Origin: CAWEDP01 sp963807925
Lineage (GTDB): Bacteria > Acidobacteriota > Vicinamibacteria > Vicinamibacterales > CAVVIG01
Assembly: GCA_963807925.1 (NCBI GenBank)
Contig: CAWEDP010000002.1
Coordinates: 558,001-622,000, forward strand
DNA: 64,000 nt
Direction: 5' to 3'
Part shown: in pieces, positions 1-8,474 of the stretch
How positions within the stretch are numbered: position 1 is the first letter of the stretch
Layout: every line of letters starts with the position of its first letter
Made by a program: the position numbers and the translations under genes
The notes under the pieces: model-generated
The model's input: only the letters and a program-made list of their open reading frames with translations
Database searches by the model: none
What the model was told of the DNA's origin: nothing

Positions 1-99
1 GGCCGGCGCGCCTGGCCGCGCCGCCTGGGCCGCCAGAACAGTCGCTGACAGCGCAGCCACCGCCGAGAGGACGAACGGCCGCATCACGGTGTCCTTCAT
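1..99 (-). CDS. Secreted protein of unknown function, N-terminal fragment
   Basis: The reading frame runs off the left edge of the window, so only the first 33 codons are visible. They read as a classic Sec signal peptide: MKDTVMRP, then an Ala/Val/Leu-rich hydrophobic stretch, and a likely signal peptidase I site at LAAQA. A second in-frame ATG at position 84 (MRPFVLS) gives a shorter and equally plausible signal peptide. The gene follows prmA on the same strand after a 31-base gap and may be transcribed with it. Nothing can be said about the mature protein. Confidence 0.6.
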   Translation of the reverse strand, partial: MKDTVMRPFVLSAVAALSATVLAAQAARPGAPA

Positions 100-130
100 T
101 AAAGCAGACCGGGGCCCCAACGAGAAGATG

Positions 131-964
131 TCACGAGATCCTCGCCGTGAGGCAGACCCATTCCGACTCCTGCGCGCGATCGCGCCATTCGGCTCCCCGC
201 CACGCGCGTCGCACGTCCTGCTCCTCGCTCTCGAGGACGCCGCCCAGGATCACCGTGCCACCAGAAGCGACGGCGGCCCGCAGCCGGCCGGCGAAGCGCG
301 CGAGCGAGGCGCCCGTGAGATTCGCGAGCACGATGTCCGCCGGGGCAAGAAGGACCGACGAGAGATCGGCCACGGCAAAGGTCACGTGACGCGCGTCGGG
401 ATTGAGCCTCAGATTGCGAACCGCCGATTCGACCGCGTCCGGATCACTGTCGATCCCGTGCGCCCGCGCGGCGCCGAGCCGCGCGGCGGCAATCGCGAGC
501 ACGCCCGACCCGGTCCCCACGTCCAGCACCGCAACTCCGGTGACGGCGCACGCCTGCAGTGCCAGCAGACAGAGCCGTGTGGTGGGATGCTGGCCGGTCC
601 CGAATCCCATGGAGGGCTCTATCGTGATCACGCAGCTGGGGATCGGGAATCGGACATGAGGAACCTGCGACGCGGGAGCGACCCGACATTCGGGATTCGG
701 GACGATCGTGATGCCCCCGACGGTGATAGGCGCGAGATTCTGCTGCGAGCGCGCCGCCCAGTCCTCGTCGGAGACCTCGATGGCGCTCGCGGTCTGTTGC
801 CGGGCGATGAGGTGCGCCAGGGCAGCGTTGCGCTGGTGTTCGGTGGCGAAGAAGATGCGGGCGCCGGCCCCACGCTCCTCCACGGCCGTCGCCGCGAAGT
901 CGTCGACGGCGGCGAGAATCAGGTCGTCCGCCGCAGGAAGGTCCAGCGCGGGAAAGAGCTTCAC
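131..964 (-). CDS. prmA: Ribosomal protein L11 methyltransferase PrmA
   Basis: SAM-dependent methyltransferase that trimethylates ribosomal protein L11 in the cytoplasm. The sequence shows the family hallmark EPSMGFGTGQH (about residues 116-126), the SAM-binding DVGTGSG loop (about 148-154) and the downstream NLTG motif (VLANLTGAS) that replaces NPPY in this family. I choose the GTG at 964 (VKLFPALD), four bases after the dnaJ stop. The more upstream start at 1012 would overlap dnaJ in another frame and adds residues with no family counterpart. It is the last gene of the hrcA-grpE-dnaJ-prmA cluster, an order common in bacteria, so it should share heat-shock transcription. Length (277 aa) is normal. 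Confidence 0.93.
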   Translation of the reverse strand: MKLFPALDLPAADDLILAAVDDFAATAVEERGAGARIFFATEHQRNAALAHLIARQQTASAIEVSDEDWAARSQQNLAPITVGGITIVPNPECRVAPASQVPHVRFPIPSCVITIEPSMGFGTGQHPTTRLCLLALQACAVTGVAVLDVGTGSGVLAIAAARLGAARAHGIDSDPDAVESAVRNLRLNPDARHVTFAVADLSSVLLAPADIVLANLTGASLARFAGRLRAAVASGGTVILGGVLESEEQDVRRAWRGAEWRDRAQESEWVCLTARIS

Positions 965-968
965 GCCG

Positions 969-2117
969 CTAACCGAACATGTCCTTGACGCGATCGAACA
1001 GGTTGCGCTCATCGTGCTCGTCGTGGCGGGGGCGCGGCTGAAAGTCCTCCGCCGGCAGGATGTCGGCGAGCTGCTCGAGCAGGCGGCGCTGATCCTTCGT
1101 CAGCTTCTTGGGCGTCTGCACCTGGACGGTGGCGAACAGATCGCCCCGACCCGAGCCGGCCACGTCGGGCATCCCCTTGCCGCGCAGCCGGTAGGTCGTG
1201 CCGGTGTGCGCCCCCGCATGGACCTTGACCGTCTCGGCGCCATCGAGCGTCGGCACCTGAATTTCGCCGCCGAGCGCGAGCGTCGTGAAGTTGACGGGGA
1301 TTTCGCAGAACAGGTTTTGCCCGTCGCGCCGGAAGAACTCGTGCTCCTGCACGTGCACCACGACATAGAGATGGCCCGACGGCGCGCCGCCGACGCCGGC
1401 TTCGCCTTCCCCCTGCAGTCGGAGCTGCTGGCCGGTCGCGATGCCGGCCGGCACCTTCACCGTCAGCTTTCGCTCGCGGACGACGCGGCCGGTCCCGTGG
1501 CACGCGTGGCATGGGTGGGAGATCACGCGGCCGTCGCCACGGCACTGCGGACAGGTGCGGGCGACCGTGAAGAAGCCCTGCTGGAACCGGATCTGGCCCT
1601 GGCCGCGACACTGCGAGCAGACGCTGGGGGTCGAGCCGGCGGCTGCCCCGGAACCCTTGCAGGTGTCGCAGCTCTCCTGCCGGGGAATCTGGATGGTCGT
1701 TTCCGCGCCGGTGGCCGCCTCTTCGAACGTGATCTCGAGATCGTAGCGAAGGTCGGCGCCGCGCTGCGCGCCACCCCGGCGGCGGCCGCCGAACATGTCG
1801 CCAAATCCGAAGATGTCGCCCAGGTTGCCGAACGAATCCTCGAATCCGCTGAACGTGGCGGGATCGAACCCCGCGCCGGCGCCCGCGGCCGAGCTCACGC
1901 CCGCGTGTCCGTAGCGGTCGTACAGCGTCCGCTTCTCGGGATCGCCGAGGATGGCGTACGCTTCGGCGGCCTCCTTGAACTTCTCTTCGGCCGTCTTGTC
2001 GCCCGGATTGCGATCCGGGTGATATTTCATCGCGAGCTTGCGGTACGCGCTCTTGAGCTCGACGTCGCCGGCGGCGCGCGCGATCCCGAGGATCTCGTAG
2101 TAGTCGCGCTTGCTCAC
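969..2117 (-). CDS. dnaJ: Chaperone protein DnaJ (Hsp40)
   Basis: Co-chaperone that delivers unfolded substrates to DnaK and stimulates its ATPase. All domains are visible in order: J domain with the HPD motif at residues 33-35, a Gly/Phe-rich linker (about 75-115), four CxxCxGxG zinc repeats (CDTCKGSG, CSQCRGQG, CPQCRGDG, CHACHGTG, about 150-210), and the C-terminal substrate-binding domains. It is type I, 382 aa, the usual length. It starts with GTG, and that codon overlaps the grpE stop as GTGA, a sign of translational coupling. dnaK itself is not in this window. Confidence 0.97.
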   Translation of the reverse strand: MSKRDYYEILGIARAAGDVELKSAYRKLAMKYHPDRNPGDKTAEEKFKEAAEAYAILGDPEKRTLYDRYGHAGVSSAAGAGAGFDPATFSGFEDSFGNLGDIFGFGDMFGGRRRGGAQRGADLRYDLEITFEEAATGAETTIQIPRQESCDTCKGSGAAAGSTPSVCSQCRGQGQIRFQQGFFTVARTCPQCRGDGRVISHPCHACHGTGRVVRERKLTVKVPAGIATGQQLRLQGEGEAGVGGAPSGHLYVVVHVQEHEFFRRDGQNLFCEIPVNFTTLALGGEIQVPTLDGAETVKVHAGAHTGTTYRLRGKGMPDVAGSGRGDLFATVQVQTPKKLTKDQRRLLEQLADILPAEDFQPRPRHDEHDERNLFDRVKDMFG

Positions 2118-2623
2118 GATCGGGCCACCTTCACCATCGCCGGCCGCAGCAGGCGATCTCCCATCATGTAGCCGCGGCGCAGCTCGGCGACGACTTCGCC
2201 GTCGCGATGACCGGCGCTCGACTCCTGCAGGACGGCCTGATGCCGGTTCGGGTCGAAGTCTGCGCCGAGCGCCTCGATCGGCCGGACGCCGTGCTTGCGC
2301 AGCAGATCGTGCAGCTTGGCGTGAATGAGCTCCACGCCCTTGCGATAGGCGGCGCCGTCGTCGCTCTCCACGGTGAGGGCGCGGTCGAAGTCGTCCACCA
2401 CCAGCAGCACGTCCTTCAGCAGATCGACGACGGTCTGCTCGGCCTGCTCGCGGCGCTCCCGCTCGATGCGCTTGCGGTAGTTGTCGAACTCGGCGGCCTT
2501 TCGCATCCAGCGGTCGTAGTAGTCGTCGCGCTCGCGCTGCAGATCCGACACGGGATCGGTCGACACCACGGCTTCGGTGTGTTCGGCGGGGTCGCCGGCT
2601 TCAAGCGGAGATTTGTCTGACAT
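2114..2623 (-). CDS. grpE: Nucleotide exchange factor GrpE
   Basis: Exchanges ADP for ATP on DnaK and so drives the Hsp70 cycle. The protein (169 aa) has an acidic, disordered N-terminus, a long helical segment (roughly residues 25-75, containing DYYDRWMRKAAEFDNYRKR) and a C-terminal beta domain with the family GVRPIEALGADFDPNRHQAV signature near residue 125. It lies 57 bases downstream of hrcA and overlaps dnaJ by four bases. It therefore sits in the CIRCE-controlled transcript. Confidence 0.96.
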   Translation of the reverse strand: MSDKSPLEAGDPAEHTEAVVSTDPVSDLQRERDDYYDRWMRKAAEFDNYRKRIERERREQAEQTVVDLLKDVLLVVDDFDRALTVESDDGAAYRKGVELIHAKLHDLLRKHGVRPIEALGADFDPNRHQAVLQESSAGHRDGEVVAELRRGYMMGDRLLRPAMVKVARS

Positions 2624-2680
2624 ACATGTTCTGGTCCGGCCGTCCCGGTGCGGGAGGGCCGGCGTCTGGCCGTTGTCGAA

Positions 2681-3712
2681 TCAATCACGCAGGACACGGG
2701 AGATGGCCCGGGCCGCGCCGTCCACCACCGCGATGACGCGCGAGTAACGCATCCGCGTCGGCCCGATGACGCCAATGGTACCGCTTCCCGCCGGATCGGA
2801 GTACGTCGACGCGATCAGGCTGAACGATCGCAGTGTCGGATCGGGATGCTCGGCGCCGATGACGACGGTCAGGCCCGGACCGTCGATGTACTCGTTGAGC
2901 AGCGTCACCAGACGCTGCTTCTCCTCGATCATCTGGACGAGCATCTGCAGGGTGCTCAACGTCACGCCCTGGGCGTCGTCGAGGAGCGAGGCGGTGCCTT
3001 CGATGTACAGCATCGGCTCCTCGCCGAGATCCTGGAAGGTCGAGGTGGCCAGCTGCATGGCGCGTGCGAACAGCGTGTCATACAAGGACCGTTCCTCGTC
3101 GAGCCGCTGCAGCACCGCTTCGCGCGCGGCGGCCAGCGGCATCCCGGCAAACTCCGCGTTCAGGTAATTGGCCGCCTGCCGCAGCTCGTCGGCGTGGAGC
3201 GGCTCGGGAAGGTCGACGATCTTCTGCAGCAGCTGACCGCCCCTGGCGACGATGACGACGAGAACGCGGGCCGCGCCGAGCGGCACGAATTCAACCCGAT
3301 CGAACACGGCGAACCCGTGCGCCGGGAGCACGAAGCCGACCAGCCCCGACGCCTTGGAGACCACATGAGACACCTGCGAGAGCAGCGCGTCGGGCAGCCG
3401 GCTGGTTCGCTCGCGCCGGAGCCGGGCCTCGACCGCGTCGGCCGTGCGGGTGTACCGCTTCGAGTCGAGAATCAGATCGACGTAGAAACGGTAGCCGCGG
3501 TCGGTGGGCACGCGTCCGGCCGACGTGTGCGGCTGCTGTACGTATCCCTCGTCCTCGAGCCGCGCCAGGATGCTGCGGACCGTGGCCGAGGACACGCCGA
3601 GCCCGGCGGCGCTCACGAGCAGTGAAGACGCCACCGGTTCGCCGGTCGCGATGTATTCACGGATGAGCGCGGCCAACAGCCGCTTCGACCGATCCTGGGT
3701 ATCAAGATTCAT
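2681..3712 (-). CDS. hrcA: Heat-inducible transcription repressor HrcA
   Basis: Represses heat-shock genes by binding the CIRCE operator; in other bacteria its folding depends on GroEL, so it titrates free chaperonin. The N-terminal winged-helix region (about residues 1-80) contains SSATVRSILARLEDEGYV and QPHTSAGRVPTDRGYRFYV, both family signatures. The dimerisation and GAF-like parts follow to residue 343. It is the first gene of the cluster, and a near-perfect CIRCE lies 44-70 bases upstream of its ATG, so it is autoregulated. Length and start agree with the family. Confidence 0.96.
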   Translation of the reverse strand: MNLDTQDRSKRLLAALIREYIATGEPVASSLLVSAAGLGVSSATVRSILARLEDEGYVQQPHTSAGRVPTDRGYRFYVDLILDSKRYTRTADAVEARLRRERTSRLPDALLSQVSHVVSKASGLVGFVLPAHGFAVFDRVEFVPLGAARVLVVIVARGGQLLQKIVDLPEPLHADELRQAANYLNAEFAGMPLAAAREAVLQRLDEERSLYDTLFARAMQLATSTFQDLGEEPMLYIEGTASLLDDAQGVTLSTLQMLVQMIEEKQRLVTLLNEYIDGPGLTVVIGAEHPDPTLRSFSLIASTYSDPAGSGTIGVIGPTRMRYSRVIAVVDGAARAISRVLRD

Positions 3713-3755
3713 GAGTCCACCCAGAGAGACCCCGCCGGTCTCGCCGGTGCGTGGA

Positions 3756-3782
3756 TTAGCAGTCGCGGGTTGAGAGTGCTAA
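3756..3782. promoter_or_regulatory. CIRCE operator (HrcA binding site)
   Basis: The inverted repeat reads TTAGCAGTC-N9-GAGTGCTAA, which matches the CIRCE consensus TTAGCACTC-N9-GAGTGCTAA at 17 of 18 arm positions (one G for C in the left arm). It lies just downstream of a TATAAT box in the leader of hrcA, the position expected for HrcA autorepression of hrcA-grpE-dnaJ-prmA. Confidence 0.95.
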
Positions 3783-3790
3783 CGCCTTCA

Positions 3791-3796
3791 ATTATA
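3791..3796 (-). promoter_or_regulatory. -10 box of the hrcA operon promoter
   Basis: On the minus strand this hexamer is a perfect TATAAT, rare in such GC-rich DNA. It lies immediately downstream of the preceding amidohydrolase stop codon and 8 bases upstream of the CIRCE, which would put the transcript start at the CIRCE edge. No good TTGACA-like -35 box is seen at the usual distance, so the promoter may rely on the strong -10. Confidence 0.65.
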
Positions 3797-3801
3797 CACG
3801 C

Positions 3802-5130
3802 TCAGGCCCGCACGCCGGCACGGGAGGCCAGCGCGCGCGCGCTCGCCCGCGCCTCGTCGACCACGCCGGCCGGATCCACGCGGACGGGGCGGAACTCGTC
3901 GACGAGGACCTCGCCGTCGACGATCGTCGTCCGCACGTCGCTGCCGCGCGCGGCGTAGACGAGAACCGAATACGGATCGCCTCCCGGCGCGAGGTGCGGG
4001 CGGTCGCGATCGATCAGGATGAGGTCGGCGCGCTTGCCGCGCTCGATCGAACCGATCTCGGCGTCCAGGTCGAGCGTGCGGGCGCCGTTCCGCGTGGCCA
4101 TCCACAGCGCGTCGCGCGCCGCGAGCGCGCCCGGCTGGCGACGCATCGCCTGGAGCACGGAGGCGAGACGCATCTCCTCGAACATGTCGAGCCGGTTGTT
4201 GCAGGCGCCGCCATCGGCCCCGAGCGACACCGTGACGCCGCGGGCCATCAGTTCCGGCACCGGCGCGATGCCCGATCCGAGCTTCAGGTTCGACCCCGGG
4301 CAGTGCATGACCTTGACGTCGTGGTCGGCCAGCCGCCGCTGCTCCTCGTCGTCCACCCAGACGCAGTGCGCCGTGCAGAGCCGCGGCGACGCCAGGCGCA
4401 CGTGGGCGAAGTACTCGAGGTTGTTCATCCCGCCGGTCACCGAACGAACGAGCTCCAGTTCGTCCGGCGACTCCGACGCGTGGGTATGGACCAGCGCCTG
4501 GTGCTCGGCGGAGAGCGAGGCCACCTCCTCGAGCAGGGCGCGCGTGCAGGACACTGCGAAACGCGGCGCAAACGCCGCGCGCAGCCGGCCGCCGGCGGCT
4601 CCGTGCCAGCGGGTGCGCAGCGACACGCTCTCGTCAATCGAGCCGCGGGTGGTTTCCCGGAGACCGCGCGGCACCTGGTCGGCGAAGTCCATCATGCACT
4701 TGCCGATCGTGGCACGCATGCCGCTCTCCGCGACCGCTTCGAACACCGCGTCGGTGTCGCGCACCGTCTCCATCGTCAGCACCGCGGTGGTGCCGCTCGA
4801 GAGCAGCTCGGTCGTGGCCAGGCGCGCGGAGGCGCGGAGCGATTCGGGGGTGTGGGCGGCTTCCATCGGCCAGACCCGGCGGCGCAGCCACTCCATGAGC
4901 GGAAGATCGTCGGCGTACCCGCGGAACAGCGTCTGACACAGGTGCACGTGCGTCTGGATGAGACCCGGCAGCACGTAGCCGCCCCGTGCATCGATCACGC
5001 GATCGTGCGGCTCCTGGATGGCGCGCTCGATGGCGGCGATGCGTCCATCGCGGATCGAGACGTCGCCCTCGACGACGTCGAACCGGTCGTTCATCGTGAC
5101 GACGATGCCGCTTCGGATGAGGAGAGACAT
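3802..5130 (-). CDS. Amidohydrolase, MTA/SAH deaminase-like
   Basis: Metal-dependent deaminase or chlorohydrolase of the ATZ/TRZ branch of the amidohydrolase superfamily (442 aa). Visible metal ligands and family motifs are the HVH pair at residues 61 and 63, HTHASES, the HCVWVDDEE segment, and SLGADGGACNN with the catalytic Asp. The N- and C-terminal beta-sandwich segments (IRSGIVVTMN, RADLILIDRDRPH) are typical. Relatives deaminate S-adenosylhomocysteine, methylthioadenosine, guanine or triazines; the substrate cannot be read from sequence. It lies 22 bases downstream of the XdhC-family gene, so the pair may serve purine or other heterocycle catabolism (inference). Confidence 0.85.
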   Translation of the reverse strand: MSLLIRSGIVVTMNDRFDVVEGDVSIRDGRIAAIERAIQEPHDRVIDARGGYVLPGLIQTHVHLCQTLFRGYADDLPLMEWLRRRVWPMEAAHTPESLRASARLATTELLSSGTTAVLTMETVRDTDAVFEAVAESGMRATIGKCMMDFADQVPRGLRETTRGSIDESVSLRTRWHGAAGGRLRAAFAPRFAVSCTRALLEEVASLSAEHQALVHTHASESPDELELVRSVTGGMNNLEYFAHVRLASPRLCTAHCVWVDDEEQRRLADHDVKVMHCPGSNLKLGSGIAPVPELMARGVTVSLGADGGACNNRLDMFEEMRLASVLQAMRRQPGALAARDALWMATRNGARTLDLDAEIGSIERGKRADLILIDRDRPHLAPGGDPYSVLVYAARGSDVRTTIVDGEVLVDEFRPVRVDPAGVVDEARASARALASRAGVRA

Positions 5131-5152
5131 CGTTCCGGGTCGGGGAGTCGGG

Positions 5153-6010
5153 TTAGGAGTGGCCCCTGGTTCCCAATCCCTTGAGGGAAGGCGGCTCCCA
5201 GTTCATCGAGCGGCCGGCGGCGTCGCGGCTGCCGGTCTTGCCGTGCTTCACCGCGATGAGCTCGGCGAGGATGCTGATGGCGATTTCCTGCGGCGTCACG
5301 GCGCCGATGTCGAGGCCGATCGGCGCGTGCACGCGGGCGAGGCAGTCGGCGGGTGTCCCGTCGGTCTGCAGCGCCTCGTAGATGCGGGCGACCTTGGCGC
5401 GGCTGCCGATGAGTCCCAGGTACCGAAGATCGCGCGGCGCGAGCGCGCGCAGCGCTTCGAGGTCGTTGGTGTGTCCGCGGGTCACGATGACGACGTACGC
5501 GTGCGGCGGCAGCTCGGTCCGGGCGAGCCAGATCGGGACGTCTTCGACGACGACGTCGCTCAGGTCGGGAAAGCGCTCGCGATTCGCGAACTTCTCGCGA
5601 TCATCCACGACGTGCACGTGAAACCCGACGGCGTGCGCGAGCCTGGCGAGCTCGGAACCGACGTGGCCGGCGCCGATGACGTACAGCTCGGGCGACGGCT
5701 CGATCGGCTCGATGTACACGTCCATCTGGCCGCCGCAGACCAGACCGGTCTCCTGCGCGAAGTCGTCCGACAGCTCGTAGTGGAGCAGCTGGGGCTTGCG
5801 GGCCGCGATGGCGTCGCGCGCCTTCCAGAAGGCGTCGTTCTCGTAGCAGCCGCCGCCGATGGTCCCCACGATTCGGCCGTCGCCGAATACCAGCATCTTG
5901 GCGCCCACCCGCTGAGGCGTGGACCCGGTTGTCGAGACGATCGTCACGAGCGCTGCCGGCTCGCCCCGATCCAGCGCGTCGGCGACGGCCGCGAACACCT
6001 CCTGGTTCAT
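5153..6010 (-). CDS. XdhC/CoxI family molybdoenzyme maturation factor
   Basis: XdhC-type proteins bind molybdenum cofactor, support its sulfuration and insert it into xanthine-dehydrogenase-like enzymes. The N-terminal domain has the family TIVSTTGSTP and GTIGGGCYE motifs (GGGCYE near residues 52-57), followed by a conserved LVCGGQMDVYIEP segment. A C-terminal Rossmann domain follows with YVIGAGHVGSELA. I prefer the ATG at 6010 (MNQEVF) over a TTG two codons upstream. Its neighbour is an amidohydrolase. The only molybdenum hydroxylase genes in the window lie 23-25 kb away (28.3-31.1 kb) and are partly broken, so the physiological client may be elsewhere in the genome. Confidence 0.88.
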   Translation of the reverse strand: MNQEVFAAVADALDRGEPAALVTIVSTTGSTPQRVGAKMLVFGDGRIVGTIGGGCYENDAFWKARDAIAARKPQLLHYELSDDFAQETGLVCGGQMDVYIEPIEPSPELYVIGAGHVGSELARLAHAVGFHVHVVDDREKFANRERFPDLSDVVVEDVPIWLARTELPPHAYVVIVTRGHTNDLEALRALAPRDLRYLGLIGSRAKVARIYEALQTDGTPADCLARVHAPIGLDIGAVTPQEIAISILAELIAVKHGKTGSRDAAGRSMNWEPPSLKGLGTRGHS

Positions 6011-6058
6011 CTGCAACGATTATAAGGGGCAGAAGCCACAGGGCCAGAACGCCGGGCG

Positions 6059-8464
6059 TCAGGGCAGATGGCCGGGCGCCAGGGCGGTGTCGCCGGCGAT
6101 CGGGCGATGCAGGTCGCAGAGCTCTTTCGGCTCGGTTCCGGGAATGAACGGCTGCCGATACACGACCGGGCAGGCCGGCCCCGCCAGCTTCCCGGTGTCC
6201 GCGTCGATGTCGGCGAAGGCGATCCCGTCGGGGACGTCGAAGGGCTGGTTCGCGTGCCCCGCCAGCGCGCGCAGCATGAACTGCGTCCAGATCGGGAGGG
6301 CCGCCTGTGCGCCGCTCAAGCCGACCGGCTGGTTGTCGTCGAACCCGACCCACACCACCGTCAGCAACTCCGGGGTGAAGCCCACGAACCAGGCGTCGCG
6401 CAGATCGTTGGTGGTGCCGGTCTTTCCCGCCGCGTCGAGCATGAAGCCCGCGGCGCGCGCCCCGCTCCCGGTGCCCGAGTCGATGACGCTGCGCATCATG
6501 TCGGTCACGAGGTAGGTCGTCTCCGGGCGGGCGATGGTCCTGGGCTGCGCCGCTGTCGGCCTGGTGAGGTCGACGCCGCCGCTGACGATCTTCTGAAGGT
6601 GCCTCAAGGGCCGCAGCACGCCGAGGTTGGGGAAGATGGTGTAGGCGGTGGCGATCTCGTACGGCGTCGCCTCGAACACGCCGAGCGCGATGGACGGATA
6701 GGGCTTGGGCGGAGCGCCAACGCCCAGCTTCTTCCACAGATCGGCGACGTGATCGTAGCCGGCAGCCTGCGCGACGTGAATCGTCGCCAGATTTCTCGAG
6801 TACGCGAGCGCGTGTCGATACGTGACGGGGCCGTCGTACTCCTTCTCGTAGTTCTCGGGCGTCCAGACCTGATCGTCGAACTCGAAGGTCTCCGGCTCGT
6901 CCCTCACGATCGAGGCTGGCGTGACGTCGGTGCGGCCCTGGTCGGCCGCCTGCTCGAACGCAGAGAGGAAGACGAACGGCTTGAAGGTCGATCCCGGCTG
7001 GCGCCGCGAGGCGACGGCGCGGTCGTATTGCGACTGGTTGTACGAGCGGCCGCCCACGAACGCGAGGATGTCGCCGGTCTTCGGATCGACGGCGATGAGC
7101 GTGGCTTCGGCCCGGCCGCGCCGCTTGCGGCGCGCGAGCAGCTCGTCGACGTGTGTCAGGCCGTCGCGAACCGCGTCCTGCGCGAGGCGCTGCAGGTGCA
7201 GATCGAGCGTCGTGAACACCTCAACCGCCTGATTGGTCGTCGTCGTCAGGCCGGGATACTGTTCGGCGAGCGTCTGGCCGACGAAGTCGACGAAGTACGG
7301 CGCCTCGGCTTCGAGCGCGCGCGGCACCACGCTCAGCGGCTCCTTCGCCGCCTTCTGCGCGGCCTCCGGCGTGATGTATCCCTCGTCGGCCATCGCGGCG
7401 AGGACGACGTTGCGGCGGTCGCGGCAGCGGGCGGGATTGTTGAACGGCGAGAGCGCGGACGGGGACTGGATGACGCCGGCGATGGTTGCCGCTTCCGCCA
7501 GCGTCACGTTGGTCACGTCCCGGCCGAAGAAGAGGCGCGCCGCCTCGGCCACGCCGAGGATGGCGAACGAGCCGCGCTGCCCGAGCGGCACGTCGTTCAG
7601 GTACATCTCGAGGATCTCGTCCTTCGTCGATCGTCGCGTCAGCACGACGGCCACGAACTGCTCGAGCATCTTGCGCTTCAGGGAGCGCTGGCGTGCGGTC
7701 TGGAGCGACATCCCTTCGAAGGTCGGGAGAAACACGTTGCGGGCGAGTTGCTGCGTGATCGTGCTCGCGCCGGCAAGACGGTCGCGCCGTCCGGTCACGT
7801 ACGAGAAGAGCGCGCCGACGATGCCGACCGGATCGACGCCAGGATGCGTGTAGAACCGCCGATCCTCAATCGACAGGACCGCCTGGATGAGGTGGGCGGG
7901 AATGGCGCCGAGCGCCACCGGCCGCCGCTTCTCGCGTTCGCCGCTGATGATCGAGGTGAGGAGCGGCGCGTCGAGGGTGACCCGCTCGCTCGGATCGGTG
8001 CCGACTTCGAGCCCCAGCACCCGATCGGCGGGCCGGGCGACGCGGCGCCGGGCCGCCGCCTTGACGGCCGGAGCGGCCGGCCGCTGGAACACGACCCGTA
8101 CGGGGCGGCCGTTGAAGTCCGCCGCGCGCGGGCGGATCGCCACCGCGCCCGGGCCGATGGCGAATTCGCCCGGTCTGTCGGCGTGGACACGCTCGGTGTA
8201 CCCGATGTCGTTCAACCGGTCGACGAGCTGCCGTTCGGTGAGGGACTGGCCGCGGCGAAGCTCCAGCGGGCGCGCGTACACGCGCGGCAGCACGCGGTCG
8301 CGCTCGCCGTGCAACCGCGCGTCGATGAGTCGGGCGAAGCCGAGGTAGTAGTACAGCGCCGTCACGAAGGTGACGGCAAACGCCACGGTGACGACGGCGG
8401 CGAGCACCCTGACCGATCGGCGCTGCCACCAGAATCGCGGAATCTGCAGCCGGATCCTCTTCAC
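6059..8464 (-). CDS. mrcB: Penicillin-binding protein 1B-like bifunctional peptidoglycan synthase
   Basis: Class A PBP that polymerises and cross-links peptidoglycan outside the inner membrane. Order of parts: short basic cytoplasmic tail, one membrane helix (about residues 18-42), a UB2H-like region (about 60-130, YARPLELRRGQSLTERQL) typical of PBP1B, a GT51 transglycosylase with catalytic Glu200 in IEDRRFYTHPG and the GASTITQQLARN motif (232-243), then a transpeptidase with active-site STFK (492-495), SRN and KTGTTND. Length 801 aa is normal. It is separated from bshC by ten bases and from xdhC by 48 bases on the same strand. Confidence 0.94.
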   Translation of the reverse strand: MKRIRLQIPRFWWQRRSVRVLAAVVTVAFAVTFVTALYYYLGFARLIDARLHGERDRVLPRVYARPLELRRGQSLTERQLVDRLNDIGYTERVHADRPGEFAIGPGAVAIRPRAADFNGRPVRVVFQRPAAPAVKAAARRRVARPADRVLGLEVGTDPSERVTLDAPLLTSIISGEREKRRPVALGAIPAHLIQAVLSIEDRRFYTHPGVDPVGIVGALFSYVTGRRDRLAGASTITQQLARNVFLPTFEGMSLQTARQRSLKRKMLEQFVAVVLTRRSTKDEILEMYLNDVPLGQRGSFAILGVAEAARLFFGRDVTNVTLAEAATIAGVIQSPSALSPFNNPARCRDRRNVVLAAMADEGYITPEAAQKAAKEPLSVVPRALEAEAPYFVDFVGQTLAEQYPGLTTTTNQAVEVFTTLDLHLQRLAQDAVRDGLTHVDELLARRKRRGRAEATLIAVDPKTGDILAFVGGRSYNQSQYDRAVASRRQPGSTFKPFVFLSAFEQAADQGRTDVTPASIVRDEPETFEFDDQVWTPENYEKEYDGPVTYRHALAYSRNLATIHVAQAAGYDHVADLWKKLGVGAPPKPYPSIALGVFEATPYEIATAYTIFPNLGVLRPLRHLQKIVSGGVDLTRPTAAQPRTIARPETTYLVTDMMRSVIDSGTGSGARAAGFMLDAAGKTGTTNDLRDAWFVGFTPELLTVVWVGFDDNQPVGLSGAQAALPIWTQFMLRALAGHANQPFDVPDGIAFADIDADTGKLAGPACPVVYRQPFIPGTEPKELCDLHRPIAGDTALAPGHLP

Positions 8465-8474
8465 GCCGCAGCCC

